DNA from: CAZZBK01 sp964652155
Lineage (GTDB): Bacteria > Planctomycetota > Planctomycetia > Pirellulales > PNKZ01
Direction: 5' to 3'
Length of the DNA: 31,361 nt
Assembly: GCA_964652155.1 (NCBI GenBank)
Contig: CAZZBK010000068.1
Location: 1-31,361, forward strand
How positions within the stretch are numbered: position 1 is the stretch's first letter; each line of letters begins with the position of its first letter. The translations under genes were made by a program, and so were the position numbers. The notes under the pieces are model-generated. The model had not been told where the DNA came from and searched no databases. It was given only the letters and a program-made list of their open reading frames with translations. Shown piece after piece: positions 13,096 to 21,801 of this stretch.

Positions 13096-15711
13096 ATGGC
13101 GAAGTCTATTTCTCGACTGCGTGCCCTCCTCCGCGGAGGAACCTTACCGGCTCATGTCACGCTGGCCGTGGTGCTCGGCTTGTTGGCCGGTGTCACGACC
13201 GGCGGCAATTTGACCTTTGTCGTGCTGTTGTTGCTCGCGGCGCTCGTGAACGTTCACGGGCTCACGTGGCTGGGGGCCTGGTGCAGCGGTTTGTTCCTGG
13301 TCACCGCGTTGCATAACATCTGCCGCTCGGTCGGCTTTGCGCTGCTCGATGAGCTGGGACTCTCGGGTTTCGTGGCCTTGCTGGGCGATCATCCGCTGCT
13401 CGTGCTGCTCGATTGGGATCGTTACGTGCTGGTCGGCGGCGTGACCCTGGCCATCATCCTCGCCGTCCCTGCCGCCAAAGCGGCGCATGGCATCGCCTCG
13501 GCCCGGGCGCGCAAGTCGATCGAAGCGTTGCCCCCCACCGTTTGGTTGCGCCCTTGGGCCAGCCTGATCGTCCCCGTGCTCGCCATTCTGAGCGTGCTGT
13601 TTCCTTGGGCGCTCATGGAGCGGCGCCTCGCGGATCGGCTGTTGCACGAGTTGGCGGTGCTTATCGATGCCGACGTGACCGCGGCCGAGACGAACGTTTC
13701 GATCTGGACCGGGCAGTGGATCTGTGACGACATCCAAGCCGTGCGGCGTGAAAATAAGGCCGATACGCTCTTTCGCATTGCTCGGCTCGACGCCCAGGTC
13801 GACGTGTCGGAGTTGCTGCGCGGACGCTTGAACATCCAGAGCGCCAAGCTGATTGGCCTCGACCGCTTGTCGGCGGCGGGGACGAGCCGGTTGCCTCTGT
13901 CGCTGCCCCACGAAGGACAGCAGCCGCAAATTCAACAGTACCTGCAAGGCTGGTCGCAGGAGTCGGTGCGACTGTCGTGGGTGAGTGCCCTGATCGGTGC
14001 ACTCGACCGGATCAGCTCGACGCCGCCGCTGGCCTCCGATGCCCGGCCCATCTCGCTGCTCAATTTGCTCGAACACCATGGCCGACTGGGACAAGAGCGG
14101 AGCACGCTCGGGCATGTCGCGCCGCGACTGGTGGTTCGCAACGTCCAGATCGAAGGGCTGAGCCGCGACTGGGGGCTGGGACACAAATCGACCGTGGAAT
14201 TGGATCGCTTCAGCAATGAGCCCGCGACGGAAAACGCGCCGACGATCGTCAAGGTCCGCGCGCCTGAGGTGTCGGCTGAAATGGCCATCGCGCTCAACTG
14301 GCACAAGCCAGGCGAGCGGCATCGCCTCGCGGTGCGAGCCGCCGATTTGCCCCTCACCGAGATCATCGACCCGGTTCGTGCAGCTCAACGGGTGATCGTG
14401 CATCGCGGGCTGGTCACGATCGAAGGCACCGGCTGGTTCGATCAGCAGCGACTGTACCTGCCGCTCTCCGTCGAGATCGGTCAGCTTTCCGCACAACTGG
14501 TCGGGACCGCGCCGCTGGGCGAACTGCATCCAGATTACTGGACCCGGGGACTCCGCGAGCTGGGAGGCTTGCGTACCGAATGCTCCTTGACGGGTCCGTG
14601 GTCGGCGACTCAGGTGCAGTTCGACCTCGCCGAGGTCGTCAGTCAATTCAAGCATCAGTTGCGTAGCGCCGGCGCTCACGAACTGCTCGAGCAGATGGAG
14701 CGTTACCCGCGCGGCGCGCCCTCCGTGGCCACGACGAACGTCGAGCCCGTGCCGGATGAGCGACCGGTGCAACCCGTGGCAAAACCGAAAGCGGCCGAGC
14801 GCGTGATCGACACGCCGGTTACGGCCGTCACTCCGGCGAAGACATTTGCCCCGTCCAACGCTTTGACGATTTCGAATCCGGGTCACGCCGTGCAAATCTC
14901 GAATCCGTTTGTCACCAACCCCGCGTCGCAAGCAACCCACGATCCGACCCCCATCGCGGCGACGGCACCATCCCCTGCCGTGTCGCCGACTCCAGCAACC
15001 TCGATTGGTTCCGCGCATCCCGCGACCGCGCCGCGTGAGCAAGCCACGATCGCCGCGACATCGCCGATCAGTTCGGCGACCGATGTGCTTGTCCCCCCCT
15101 CGCCGCAGCGGACGACCGTGCCGCTGAACACGATGGCAACCGCGACGTCGAGCAACGTACCACCCGCACTGCCGGGCAAGGCACCGCCGCCGCCGGGGCC
15201 GATCAATTTTCAGATTGGTCCCGACCCCAGCATGTATGCCTCGCGCGGAGCGACGCGCCCCACCTCGACCGCAGTCCGATTGCCCACGCAAGGGGCGCCA
15301 AGCGGCAGCAGCATGGCCACGATCCCGGACCGTACACCGACAACGACCGGCGACTCGTCCGTGGCCGCGTCGACGCAGACCTTGTCGAACCGCTTTAGCT
15401 CGTGGTTCGGGGGCTCGACCCCCAAGGACCCGGCGGCTCCTTCCGCCTCGTCGATTCCGGCGACCGCTTCGACCCCGGCGAAGGTTTCGCCTCCGGTCGT
15501 CACGATGCCCGGCACGAACAGTCAGGTGCCGAAGGTCGCGGCCGGGCCGAAATCGACGGGCGAACGCCCCACATTGAGCCAGCCGGGCTCGCTGTTTGGC
15601 AGTCGATCGCCAAGCGAAAACGCCGCGAGTGTCGCCACCCGGCCCGCGCAGCCCGGGAACTCGACTCCGCCGGTGGATGAGCGTCCGTGGTACCAACGGA
15701 TGTTCAAGTAA
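13096..15711 (+). CDS. Membrane protein with TIGR03546-like and TIGR03545-like parts and disordered tail
   Basis: This 871-aa protein has three parts. Residues 1-135 contain hydrophobic helices (about 20-35, 40-52, 56-73, 109-128) as in TIGR03546/DUF2062-like proteins. From 150 comes another helix (WASLIVPVLAILSVLFPWAL), then a stretch to about 260 resembling the AsmA-like start of TIGR03545 (ADVTAAETNVSIWTGQW, VDVSELLRGRLNIQSAKLIG). The middle continues to about 530. Residues 535-871 are low-complexity Pro/Ala/Ser/Thr, ending DERPWYQRMFK. TIGR03545 and TIGR03546 are usually adjacent separate genes, so this looks like a fusion. A role in the envelope or lipid transport is only inferred from AsmA similarity. 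The ATG at 13096 was chosen; residues from 13030 look non-coding. Confidence 0.75.
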   Translation: MAKSISRLRALLRGGTLPAHVTLAVVLGLLAGVTTGGNLTFVVLLLLAALVNVHGLTWLGAWCSGLFLVTALHNICRSVGFALLDELGLSGFVALLGDHPLLVLLDWDRYVLVGGVTLAIILAVPAAKAAHGIASARARKSIEALPPTVWLRPWASLIVPVLAILSVLFPWALMERRLADRLLHELAVLIDADVTAAETNVSIWTGQWICDDIQAVRRENKADTLFRIARLDAQVDVSELLRGRLNIQSAKLIGLDRLSAAGTSRLPLSLPHEGQQPQIQQYLQGWSQESVRLSWVSALIGALDRISSTPPLASDARPISLLNLLEHHGRLGQERSTLGHVAPRLVVRNVQIEGLSRDWGLGHKSTVELDRFSNEPATENAPTIVKVRAPEVSAEMAIALNWHKPGERHRLAVRAADLPLTEIIDPVRAAQRVIVHRGLVTIEGTGWFDQQRLYLPLSVEIGQLSAQLVGTAPLGELHPDYWTRGLRELGGLRTECSLTGPWSATQVQFDLAEVVSQFKHQLRSAGAHELLEQMERYPRGAPSVATTNVEPVPDERPVQPVAKPKAAERVIDTPVTAVTPAKTFAPSNALTISNPGHAVQISNPFVTNPASQATHDPTPIAATAPSPAVSPTPATSIGSAHPATAPREQATIAATSPISSATDVLVPPSPQRTTVPLNTMATATSSNVPPALPGKAPPPPGPINFQIGPDPSMYASRGATRPTSTAVRLPTQGAPSGSSMATIPDRTPTTTGDSSVAASTQTLSNRFSSWFGGSTPKDPAAPSASSIPATASTPAKVSPPVVTMPGTNSQVPKVAAGPKSTGERPTLSQPGSLFGSRSPSENAASVATRPAQPGNSTPPVDERPWYQRMFK

Positions 15712-15911
15712 TATCGTCAGCGACCTGCGTTGAGCGGTCCGGCTTAGCCGACGCCCCCCCTCTGGTAGCCATGCTCTCGCGACAAAGCGACGCGCCTATA
15801 TCTTCTCCGCCGGTCGTCTGACTAGACTGGAGACAGGTGTCTGGGCGAGGCCCGATCTCGGTGGATCGACCGTCTCGCTGCGGACACGTCTGGCAAGCGC
15901 GGCGTACGATC

Positions 15912-17000
15912 ATGCGTTGGACATGGCTCCTGGCGTGGGTTGGTTTGTGCCCGACGGTCGCGTCGTTGGCTCAGGCCGATGCCTTGGAGCTCGACCAGAA
16001 CCGCCGTGAGTTTCGCGTGGTTGCGCCGCCGCCGACGCCGGCGACGTATGAGCTGCGGCAACAATTGGCGGCCTTGAACGCACCGCCGCAGGAAGAGTCT
16101 CTGTCGCTGCCGTTGATCTTGGCGGGGGCACAAATCCCGCTCGTGAAACATGCCCGCGGCGAGCGACTGTTGCCCGGCATGCGACACCACCTGCCCGCGA
16201 CCCGGTACCTGTGGCATCGCGTGGCCTGGCGGCCTCATCACGAGGAGTTCGTGCGACGCTGCTCGACGGCCGACCACGACGACGACCGCCGCGCGCTCGT
16301 CGAATGGTGCGAGCAACACGAGCACGCCGAGTGCGCCGAGTATGTGCTGCGCGGCTTGTTGATCAAATACCAACACCAACCGCGCGCGAGCATTTATCAG
16401 TGGAGCTTGGCCCGCTGGCGAAAGTTGAGCGGCCAGCGCGTGAGCCCGTTCACCTTTGTGCCCCCGGTCGAGGGGCAATGGCACGTGCTGCTCGATACCA
16501 CCGGCCATCATCAGCAGCGACATTGCAATGTCTGGGCCTACGATCTGGTCCGCGAGCGCGACGGTCGCTTTTTCGCCGGTGCGAACCACCACGAGCAGCA
16601 TTTTGCCTGGCGACAGAAGGTCGTCGCCGTCGCCGATGGCATTGTCGTCGCCGCTGACGATCAGTGGAACGATAACCCGATCGGCCGCTCGGCAGCCGTC
16701 GAGCAATCGAACTATTTGCAGCTGGATTGCGGCGGTGGGGTATTTGCCTATTACGGTCATCTTTGTCAGAATTCATTGCAGGTCCGCAAAGGGGACCGTG
16801 TCCGAGCGGGGCAAAGCCTGGCCTTGGTGGGCAATTCGGGCTCAAGCGATCTGCCCCATTTGCACTTCGGCATGATGGATGCCGACGGCTTTGCGATCCG
16901 CGGCCGCTACCGGATGCAGCTCTGGACAACCGAAGGTTGGTATGCGGTCAACGGCATCGATTGGGAGGAAGGTTGGCACTTTCGCTCAGCGGAGGAGTGA
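15912..17000 (+). CDS. Exported M23-family metallopeptidase
   Basis: This 362-aa protein has a signal peptide (MRWTWLLAWVGLCPTVASLAQA). Its C-terminal LytM/M23 domain (from about 185) shows the zinc ligands H204 and D211 (RHCNVWAYDLV), YYGHL (H283) and HLHF (H316, H318). Such enzymes cut peptide bonds in peptidoglycan cross-links or act as inactive scaffolds; all expected metal ligands are present here. The N-terminal half (30-180) has no recognised domain but is rich in His, Arg and Cys. The ATG at 15912 gives a clean signal peptide; the frame is open to 15837. It is 9 bp upstream of mnmA and probably co-transcribed. Confidence 0.88.
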   Translation: MRWTWLLAWVGLCPTVASLAQADALELDQNRREFRVVAPPPTPATYELRQQLAALNAPPQEESLSLPLILAGAQIPLVKHARGERLLPGMRHHLPATRYLWHRVAWRPHHEEFVRRCSTADHDDDRRALVEWCEQHEHAECAEYVLRGLLIKYQHQPRASIYQWSLARWRKLSGQRVSPFTFVPPVEGQWHVLLDTTGHHQQRHCNVWAYDLVRERDGRFFAGANHHEQHFAWRQKVVAVADGIVVAADDQWNDNPIGRSAAVEQSNYLQLDCGGGVFAYYGHLCQNSLQVRKGDRVRAGQSLALVGNSGSSDLPHLHFGMMDADGFAIRGRYRMQLWTTEGWYAVNGIDWEEGWHFRSAEE

Positions 17001-17009
17001 CAGAGAACA

Positions 17010-18137
17010 ATGGCGCGTGTCGTGTTAGCCATGTCAGGAGGAGTCGACAGCAGTGTCGCCGCGCATCTGCTGCGCGCCGCGGGTCACGACATCGTTGGCC
17101 TCTTCATGCGCCACGGCAACGAGCCCGTTGAGGCCGCATGCGCCGTTGAGTCGAGCCCGGCGGCCTTGCCGATCGTTACGCCATCATCGCACAAGCAAGG
17201 CTGTTGCAGCGCCAGCGACGCGGCCGACGCGCGACGCGTGGCCGACCGGCTCGACATCCCGTTCTACGCACTCGACTTTTCCGACGAGTTTGGCCAGATC
17301 ATGGATTACTTCACGGCCGAGTACACGGCCGGCCGCACGCCTAATCCCTGCGTGATGTGCAATAACTGGCTCAAATTCGGCAAGCTCTGCGACTATGCCG
17401 ACAGCGTCGGGGCTGAGTTTGTTGCCACCGGACACTACGCGCGGCTGATCGAGAGCGACGATCCGACACACACCCCGGCCCTGTGTCGCGGCGTCGATCC
17501 GGTCAAAGATCAATCCTACGTCCTATTCGGCATCGAGCGGGACGTGCTGCACAGGGTCATGTTCCCGGTGGGCGAGTATCCCAAGGAACACATCCGATCG
17601 CTGGCCCGAGAGATCGGCCTGCGTGTCGCCGAGAAGAAAGACAGTCAGGAAATCTGCTTTGTTCCCGACGGCGACTATGCCGCCTTCGTGCGTCGTCGCC
17701 GCGGCGAGTTGGACCTCTCGGGCGACATTGTCACGGTCGAAGGGGATATCGTCGGCCGGCACGAAGGGATCGAGAACTACACGATCGGCCAGCGCAAGGG
17801 GCTCGGTGTCGCGCTGGGCGAGCCACGCTACGTGGTCGATGTCGACAGCAACTCGCGACAGGTCACCATCGGCACGCGCGCTCAACTGGCTCGAACCGAA
17901 TTGATCGCCCAACGGACCAACTGGCTCGTTGACGAACCGCGCGCGCCGCTCGAATGTCAGGTGAAGATTCGCTACCAGAGCCAGGCCGTCCCCGCAACGG
18001 TCACCGCCTTGCCCGGAGGCCGCATGCACGTGCGGCTGCATGAGCCGCGCGACGGCATCGCGCCGGGTCAAGCGGCCGTCTGCTACGATGGTGACCGGGT
18101 GCTCGGCGGTGGCTGGATCGAGTCGAGCACGGTATGA
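17010..18137 (+). CDS. mnmA: tRNA-specific 2-thiouridylase MnmA
   Basis: The 375-aa cytoplasmic enzyme thiolates U34 at the wobble position of Lys, Glu and Gln tRNAs. The ATP-binding PP-loop is SGGVDSS (9-15). Catalytic cysteines are C114 (NPCVMCN) and C216 (SQEICF). The GQRKGLG and central insert domains follow, with the usual beta-barrel C-terminus. Between residues 36 and 66 lies a longer loop with cysteines (CAV, GCCS); CCS-type forms occur in other bacterial MnmA, so this may be normal. The ATG at 17010 lies 9 bp after the peptidase stop, with GGAGGAG about 12 nt upstream. The stop overlaps the start of the next gene as ATGA. Confidence 0.97.
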   Translation: MARVVLAMSGGVDSSVAAHLLRAAGHDIVGLFMRHGNEPVEAACAVESSPAALPIVTPSSHKQGCCSASDAADARRVADRLDIPFYALDFSDEFGQIMDYFTAEYTAGRTPNPCVMCNNWLKFGKLCDYADSVGAEFVATGHYARLIESDDPTHTPALCRGVDPVKDQSYVLFGIERDVLHRVMFPVGEYPKEHIRSLAREIGLRVAEKKDSQEICFVPDGDYAAFVRRRRGELDLSGDIVTVEGDIVGRHEGIENYTIGQRKGLGVALGEPRYVVDVDSNSRQVTIGTRAQLARTELIAQRTNWLVDEPRAPLECQVKIRYQSQAVPATVTALPGGRMHVRLHEPRDGIAPGQAAVCYDGDRVLGGGWIESSTV

Positions 18138-20101
18138 CCGTCGACGAGTCGCCGCTGGTCGCCGCCTGGCGGCTCTTCCACGCCGGAGATTGGCAGCAGG
18201 CCGAGACGCTCGTCGCGCCGCTGCTGCAAGCCGCGCCGTCGGCCGACGCCCTGCGCCTGCTCGCCTTGATACGGATACGACAGCAGGCCATCCCGCAAGC
18301 CCTGACGCTGATACAACAGGCCGCCCTGCTCGCGCCCCAAGATGCAGTCATTCAGACCCTGCTGGGCGACTGCCACCGCGCACTCAGCCAGTGGACCGAG
18401 GCCCGCGACGCGTATCAGACCGCCGTGCGGCTGAACCCTAATTCGTCGGGCATCCACCGCAGCCTGGGGCTGGCGCTCGTCGAACTGAAAGCGTACGCTG
18501 CGGCGGTCGAGCACTTACGCCTCGCGTTGACCGTCCACACGGATGACCTGGTCGTGCTCCGCGCCGCCGCCAAGTCGTTGCGACAGAGCGGCGCGCTAAG
18601 CGACGCCATCGAGATGAGCCAGCGCATCCTGGCGCTCGACCCCCACGACGCGGGCACGCACAACAACTTGGGCAACCTGCTCATGCTGCTGGGCCGATTC
18701 GATGAGGCCGTCGACGCCTACGATCGTTCGTTGCAATTGCGGCAGGGGCAAGCGGTCGTGCTGCACAATCGAGCCACCGTGCTGCAACGCCTCGGACGGC
18801 TCGACGAAGCGGCCGAAGGATACCGCCAGTCGCTGGCGCTGTCACCCGACTTCGTGTTGCCCAGCAGCGGCTTGTTGCTCTGCGAGCAGTATCGCTGCGG
18901 CGCGACCATCGAAGAACTCGACCAACTGCACCGCGACTGGGCACACAAGTTCACGGCTCACATTGAGCCGATCACGACACACTACGAAAACATCCGTGAA
19001 CCCGAGCGCCCCTTGCGCGTCGGATTCGTGTCGGGCGATTTGGGCATCCATCCGGTTGGGCTGTTGATGGTGCGGATGCTCGAAGCCGCGCGGCAGGGCC
19101 CCGTGCAGGCGTGCTGTTTTGCCACCAAACGGTTCAACGATCCGATCCGCGATCGGTTGCAGAAAGCGGCGCATGAGTGGCACTCGGTCGACACGCTGAG
19201 TGAACCGCAGCTCGCCGAGTTCATCGTTCGCGAGCGGATCGACATCCTGGTCGACCTCACCGGCCATACGAGCGACAACCACCTGTCGCTCTTCGCGCGC
19301 CGAGCCGCTCCCGTGCAGGTCTCATGGCTTGGCTATGTTGCGCCCACGGGCGTCGAGCAAATCGATTGCTTCATTGCCGACCCACGGATGGTCACGGAGT
19401 CGCTACTGCCCCGTTATCGGCAGCGGGTCGAGCGTCTCGCCGGGCCGACGTTCTGCTACGAGTTGCCTTGCCCGCGGCCTGCGATTGCGCCGCTTCCCGC
19501 GCTTCGCAACGGGTACGTGACCTTCGGCAGCTTTAACAATTTGGCCAAGGTGAATCGGGACGTGCTGTCGACCTGGGCCGAGATTTTACGCCGCGCGCCG
19601 ACGACTCGGTTGCTCATTAAGTTTTACGGACTCGACGGCCCGCGCGCTCAAACGCGCCTGCGGCAAAAATTTGCCGACGCCGGGGTCGACCCCGCGCGGA
19701 TCATCTTGCACGGCGGCTCACCCTACGCACCGATGCTCGACACATACAATCAACAGGTCGATCTGGCACTCGATACGTTTCCATTCTCAGGGGGCATTAC
19801 CTCGTTGATCGCTACGGCGATGGGGGTGCCGACCGTCACGTTCCCCGGCGAGACGATTGCCAGTCGGCAGACGTATGCCGTACTCGCTGCGGTGGGCTGC
19901 ACCGAGACCGTAGCCCGCGATCGCGACGATTATGTGCGGCTCGCCATTGAATTCTCTCAACAAGTCGACCGGCTCGCCGAGTTGCGGCCGCGATTACGTT
20001 CCCAGTACGACGTCTCGCCGCTCGTCGACGGTCCGCGCATGGCGAGTCAATTACACGACGTCTTGCGCCGTCTCTGGCGAGAATGGTGCGCGAAAGCATG
20101 A
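18134..20101 (+). CDS. TPR protein with O-GlcNAc transferase-type (GT41) domain
   Basis: This 655-aa protein has about six or seven TPR units (residues 15-260), for example AGTHNNLGNLLMLLGRFDEA. From about 290 comes a two-lobed GT-B domain of the GT41 (OGT/SPINDLY) family. Recognisable segments are VGFVSGDLGIHPVG with the base-candidate His at 306, PVQVSWLGYVAPTG, YVTFGSFNNLAKVN, LDTFPFSGGITS and FPGETIASRQ. It should transfer a sugar from a nucleotide sugar to protein Ser/Thr or another acceptor bound by the TPRs; donor and acceptor are unknown. The ATG at 18134 overlaps the mnmA stop by 4 bp (ATGA), so translation is coupled. Confidence 0.9.
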   Translation: MTVDESPLVAAWRLFHAGDWQQAETLVAPLLQAAPSADALRLLALIRIRQQAIPQALTLIQQAALLAPQDAVIQTLLGDCHRALSQWTEARDAYQTAVRLNPNSSGIHRSLGLALVELKAYAAAVEHLRLALTVHTDDLVVLRAAAKSLRQSGALSDAIEMSQRILALDPHDAGTHNNLGNLLMLLGRFDEAVDAYDRSLQLRQGQAVVLHNRATVLQRLGRLDEAAEGYRQSLALSPDFVLPSSGLLLCEQYRCGATIEELDQLHRDWAHKFTAHIEPITTHYENIREPERPLRVGFVSGDLGIHPVGLLMVRMLEAARQGPVQACCFATKRFNDPIRDRLQKAAHEWHSVDTLSEPQLAEFIVRERIDILVDLTGHTSDNHLSLFARRAAPVQVSWLGYVAPTGVEQIDCFIADPRMVTESLLPRYRQRVERLAGPTFCYELPCPRPAIAPLPALRNGYVTFGSFNNLAKVNRDVLSTWAEILRRAPTTRLLIKFYGLDGPRAQTRLRQKFADAGVDPARIILHGGSPYAPMLDTYNQQVDLALDTFPFSGGITSLIATAMGVPTVTFPGETIASRQTYAVLAAVGCTETVARDRDDYVRLAIEFSQQVDRLAELRPRLRSQYDVSPLVDGPRMASQLHDVLRRLWREWCAKA

Positions 20102-20120
20102 TCGACTGATTCGTCACACG

Positions 20121-20267
20121 GATGAGGGATGAGGGATGAAGGATGAAGGATGAAGGATGAAGGATGAAGGATGAAGGATGAAGGATGAAAACGGAGCGCT
20201 GCCGCGATAGCGTTCCGTCACTTAGCACTTAGCACTTAGCACTTAGCACTTAGCACTTAGCACTTCT
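20121..20267. repeat. Compound repeat element: GATGAAG heptads, hairpin, CACTTAG heptads
   Basis: Ten 7-bp units run in perfect register at 20121-20190 (gatgagg twice, gatgaag seven times, gatgaaa once). They are followed by a hairpin (20191-20200 / 20209-20218, 10-bp stem with one G-U pair, 8-nt loop). Then come six exact cacttag units and one cacttct (20219-20267). The order and strand match the degenerate element at 10872-11057. Open frames through it translate only as short periodic peptides and are not genes. Confidence 0.9.
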
Positions 20268-20585
20268 CCTGGATTCTGGCCAAGAACCAAACCGCACCCG
20301 CCGCATCGACTCGTGCAACACCAACGTGTTGCCCATGTCTCAGGTTACGAAGCTAAACGAATGATGACGAAGAGCGCGGCCAAAATGAAGAGAAAATGTT
20401 TTCGGTTTTCGGTTCTCCGTTAGCCGCGACGCGGAGCGCGTCACCGTCGCAAAACCGAACCGGTCCGCGTGTTGGGTGTTGAGTTTCAGAGCCCAAGCTG
20501 GTGGTGAGTGTTGCCGGGGGTGCTGCGCGGTCGCGGTGCGTGTAGAATGGGCCGTGCTCGGATCTTTGCCACGGAGTTGCTCGCC
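20268..20585. other. Intergenic region with a palindromic element
   Basis: No gene is visible between the heptad element and the sialidase-like gene. A palindrome lies at 20401-20459: outer arms ttcggtttt (20401-20409) and aaaaccgaa (20451-20459), inner arms gcgac/gtcgc, and a central hairpin gacgcg-gag-cgcgtc (20428-20442). Its function is unknown; a repeat or regulatory role is possible. Confidence 0.6.
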
Positions 20586-21662
20586 ATGCCGTTCTTGCTG
20601 CGCCCTGCTGTTTTACTGCTCGTGCTCGTTGTCCTTATCGACGGTGGGTCTTCATCTGTTGGGGCCGAGGCACCGGGGCTCGTGTCGAGCGAATTTATTT
20701 ACGAACAGGCGTCGTTCCCGAGTTGTCACGCCTCGACCTTGGTCGAAACGAACGCTGGCCTGGTCGCAGCTTGGTTCGGAGGCACGCGCGAAGGGGCGGC
20801 CGACGTCGGCATCTGGCTCGCGCGTCACTCGGGCGGCTCGTGGACCGCGCCGGTCGAAGTGGCCAACGGCGTGCAAGCCGATGGCAAGCGCTATCCGTGC
20901 TGGAACCCCGTGCTGTTTCAACCCCGCTCAGGGGCGTTGATGCTGTTCTATAAAGTCGGGCCGTCACCCAGTGCGTGGTGGGGCATGTTGCGAACGAGCA
21001 CCGACGCGGGCCGAACGTGGAGCGACGCGCGGCGATTGCCCAACGGCATCTTGGGACCCGTCAAGAACAAGCCCCTCGAACTCTCCGACGGCACGATCCT
21101 CTCGGCCAGCAGCGCCGAGGGACTCAGTCCCGCGCCGTCATGGCGCGTCCACTTCGAGCGGAGCAGCGACGGCGGCGCGAGCTGGACCAAGGTCGAAGTG
21201 CCGACGACACTGGATTCGCCCGGCGCGATTCAGCCGAGCATTTTGCGACACCGCGACGGCACGCTGCAAGCGGTGGGTCGCACGCGCGCCGGCAAGGTGT
21301 TTACCACCCGCTCGACCGATCAGGGGCTCCGTTGGTCGCCGCTCGATCTACTGACGCTCCCCAATCCCAACGCGGGGACCGACGCCGTGACGCTCGCCGA
21401 TGGCCGTCATCTGTTGATCTACAATCATACGCCCAAGGGTCGCACGCCGCTCAATCTGGCCGCGTCACACGACGGTCGCGCATGGCTCGCCGCCTTGACG
21501 CTCGAAACCGAGCCGGGCGAGTACAGTTACCCGGCGATCATCCAGACCGCCGACGGCCGGGTCCATGCCACCTATACCTGGCGGCGGCAGCGGATCAAGC
21601 ACGTGGTGATTGATCCCGCCACGTTGCAGCTCACGCCGATCGCGAGCGAACCGCGGCAATAG
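20586..21662 (+). CDS. Exported sialidase-like (BNR repeat) protein
   Basis: This 358-aa protein starts with a strong signal peptide (MPFLLRPAVLLLVLVVLIDG, cleavage near AEA at 27-29). It has the six-bladed sialidase fold with Asp boxes STDAGRTW (138-145), SSDGGASW (about 194) and STDQGLRW (about 245). The family (BNR_2, GH33-like) includes exo-sialidases and many proteins of other specificity, so the substrate is open; planctomycetes carry many such proteins without known sialic acid use. The ATG at 20586 was chosen for the signal peptide; the frame is open to 20508. Two more exported-protein genes follow on the same strand. Confidence 0.85.
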   Translation: MPFLLRPAVLLLVLVVLIDGGSSSVGAEAPGLVSSEFIYEQASFPSCHASTLVETNAGLVAAWFGGTREGAADVGIWLARHSGGSWTAPVEVANGVQADGKRYPCWNPVLFQPRSGALMLFYKVGPSPSAWWGMLRTSTDAGRTWSDARRLPNGILGPVKNKPLELSDGTILSASSAEGLSPAPSWRVHFERSSDGGASWTKVEVPTTLDSPGAIQPSILRHRDGTLQAVGRTRAGKVFTTRSTDQGLRWSPLDLLTLPNPNAGTDAVTLADGRHLLIYNHTPKGRTPLNLAASHDGRAWLAALTLETEPGEYSYPAIIQTADGRVHATYTWRRQRIKHVVIDPATLQLTPIASEPRQ

Positions 21663-21801
21663 AACCACGAAAATCGGTCGACTTGGCGCGGAATCTGGTG
21701 TACCGTGTCGGGCGGTTGTCGGCTGAGACATCCGTGACATCAAACGGTTTGAACACAAAACGCCGCGCCGTAGGCCGCGTTCTACTTGAGGAGACATCGT
21801 G

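Noticed and set aside
13144..15696. Long minus-strand open frame of 850 codons
   Set aside because: It is an Arg/Gly-rich antisense shadow of the GC-rich gene at 13096-15711 and has no domain.
19836..20228. Minus-strand frame giving a periodic HPSSFIL peptide
   Set aside because: The periodic peptide is only the translation of the 7-bp repeat, extended into the antisense of the glycosyltransferase gene.
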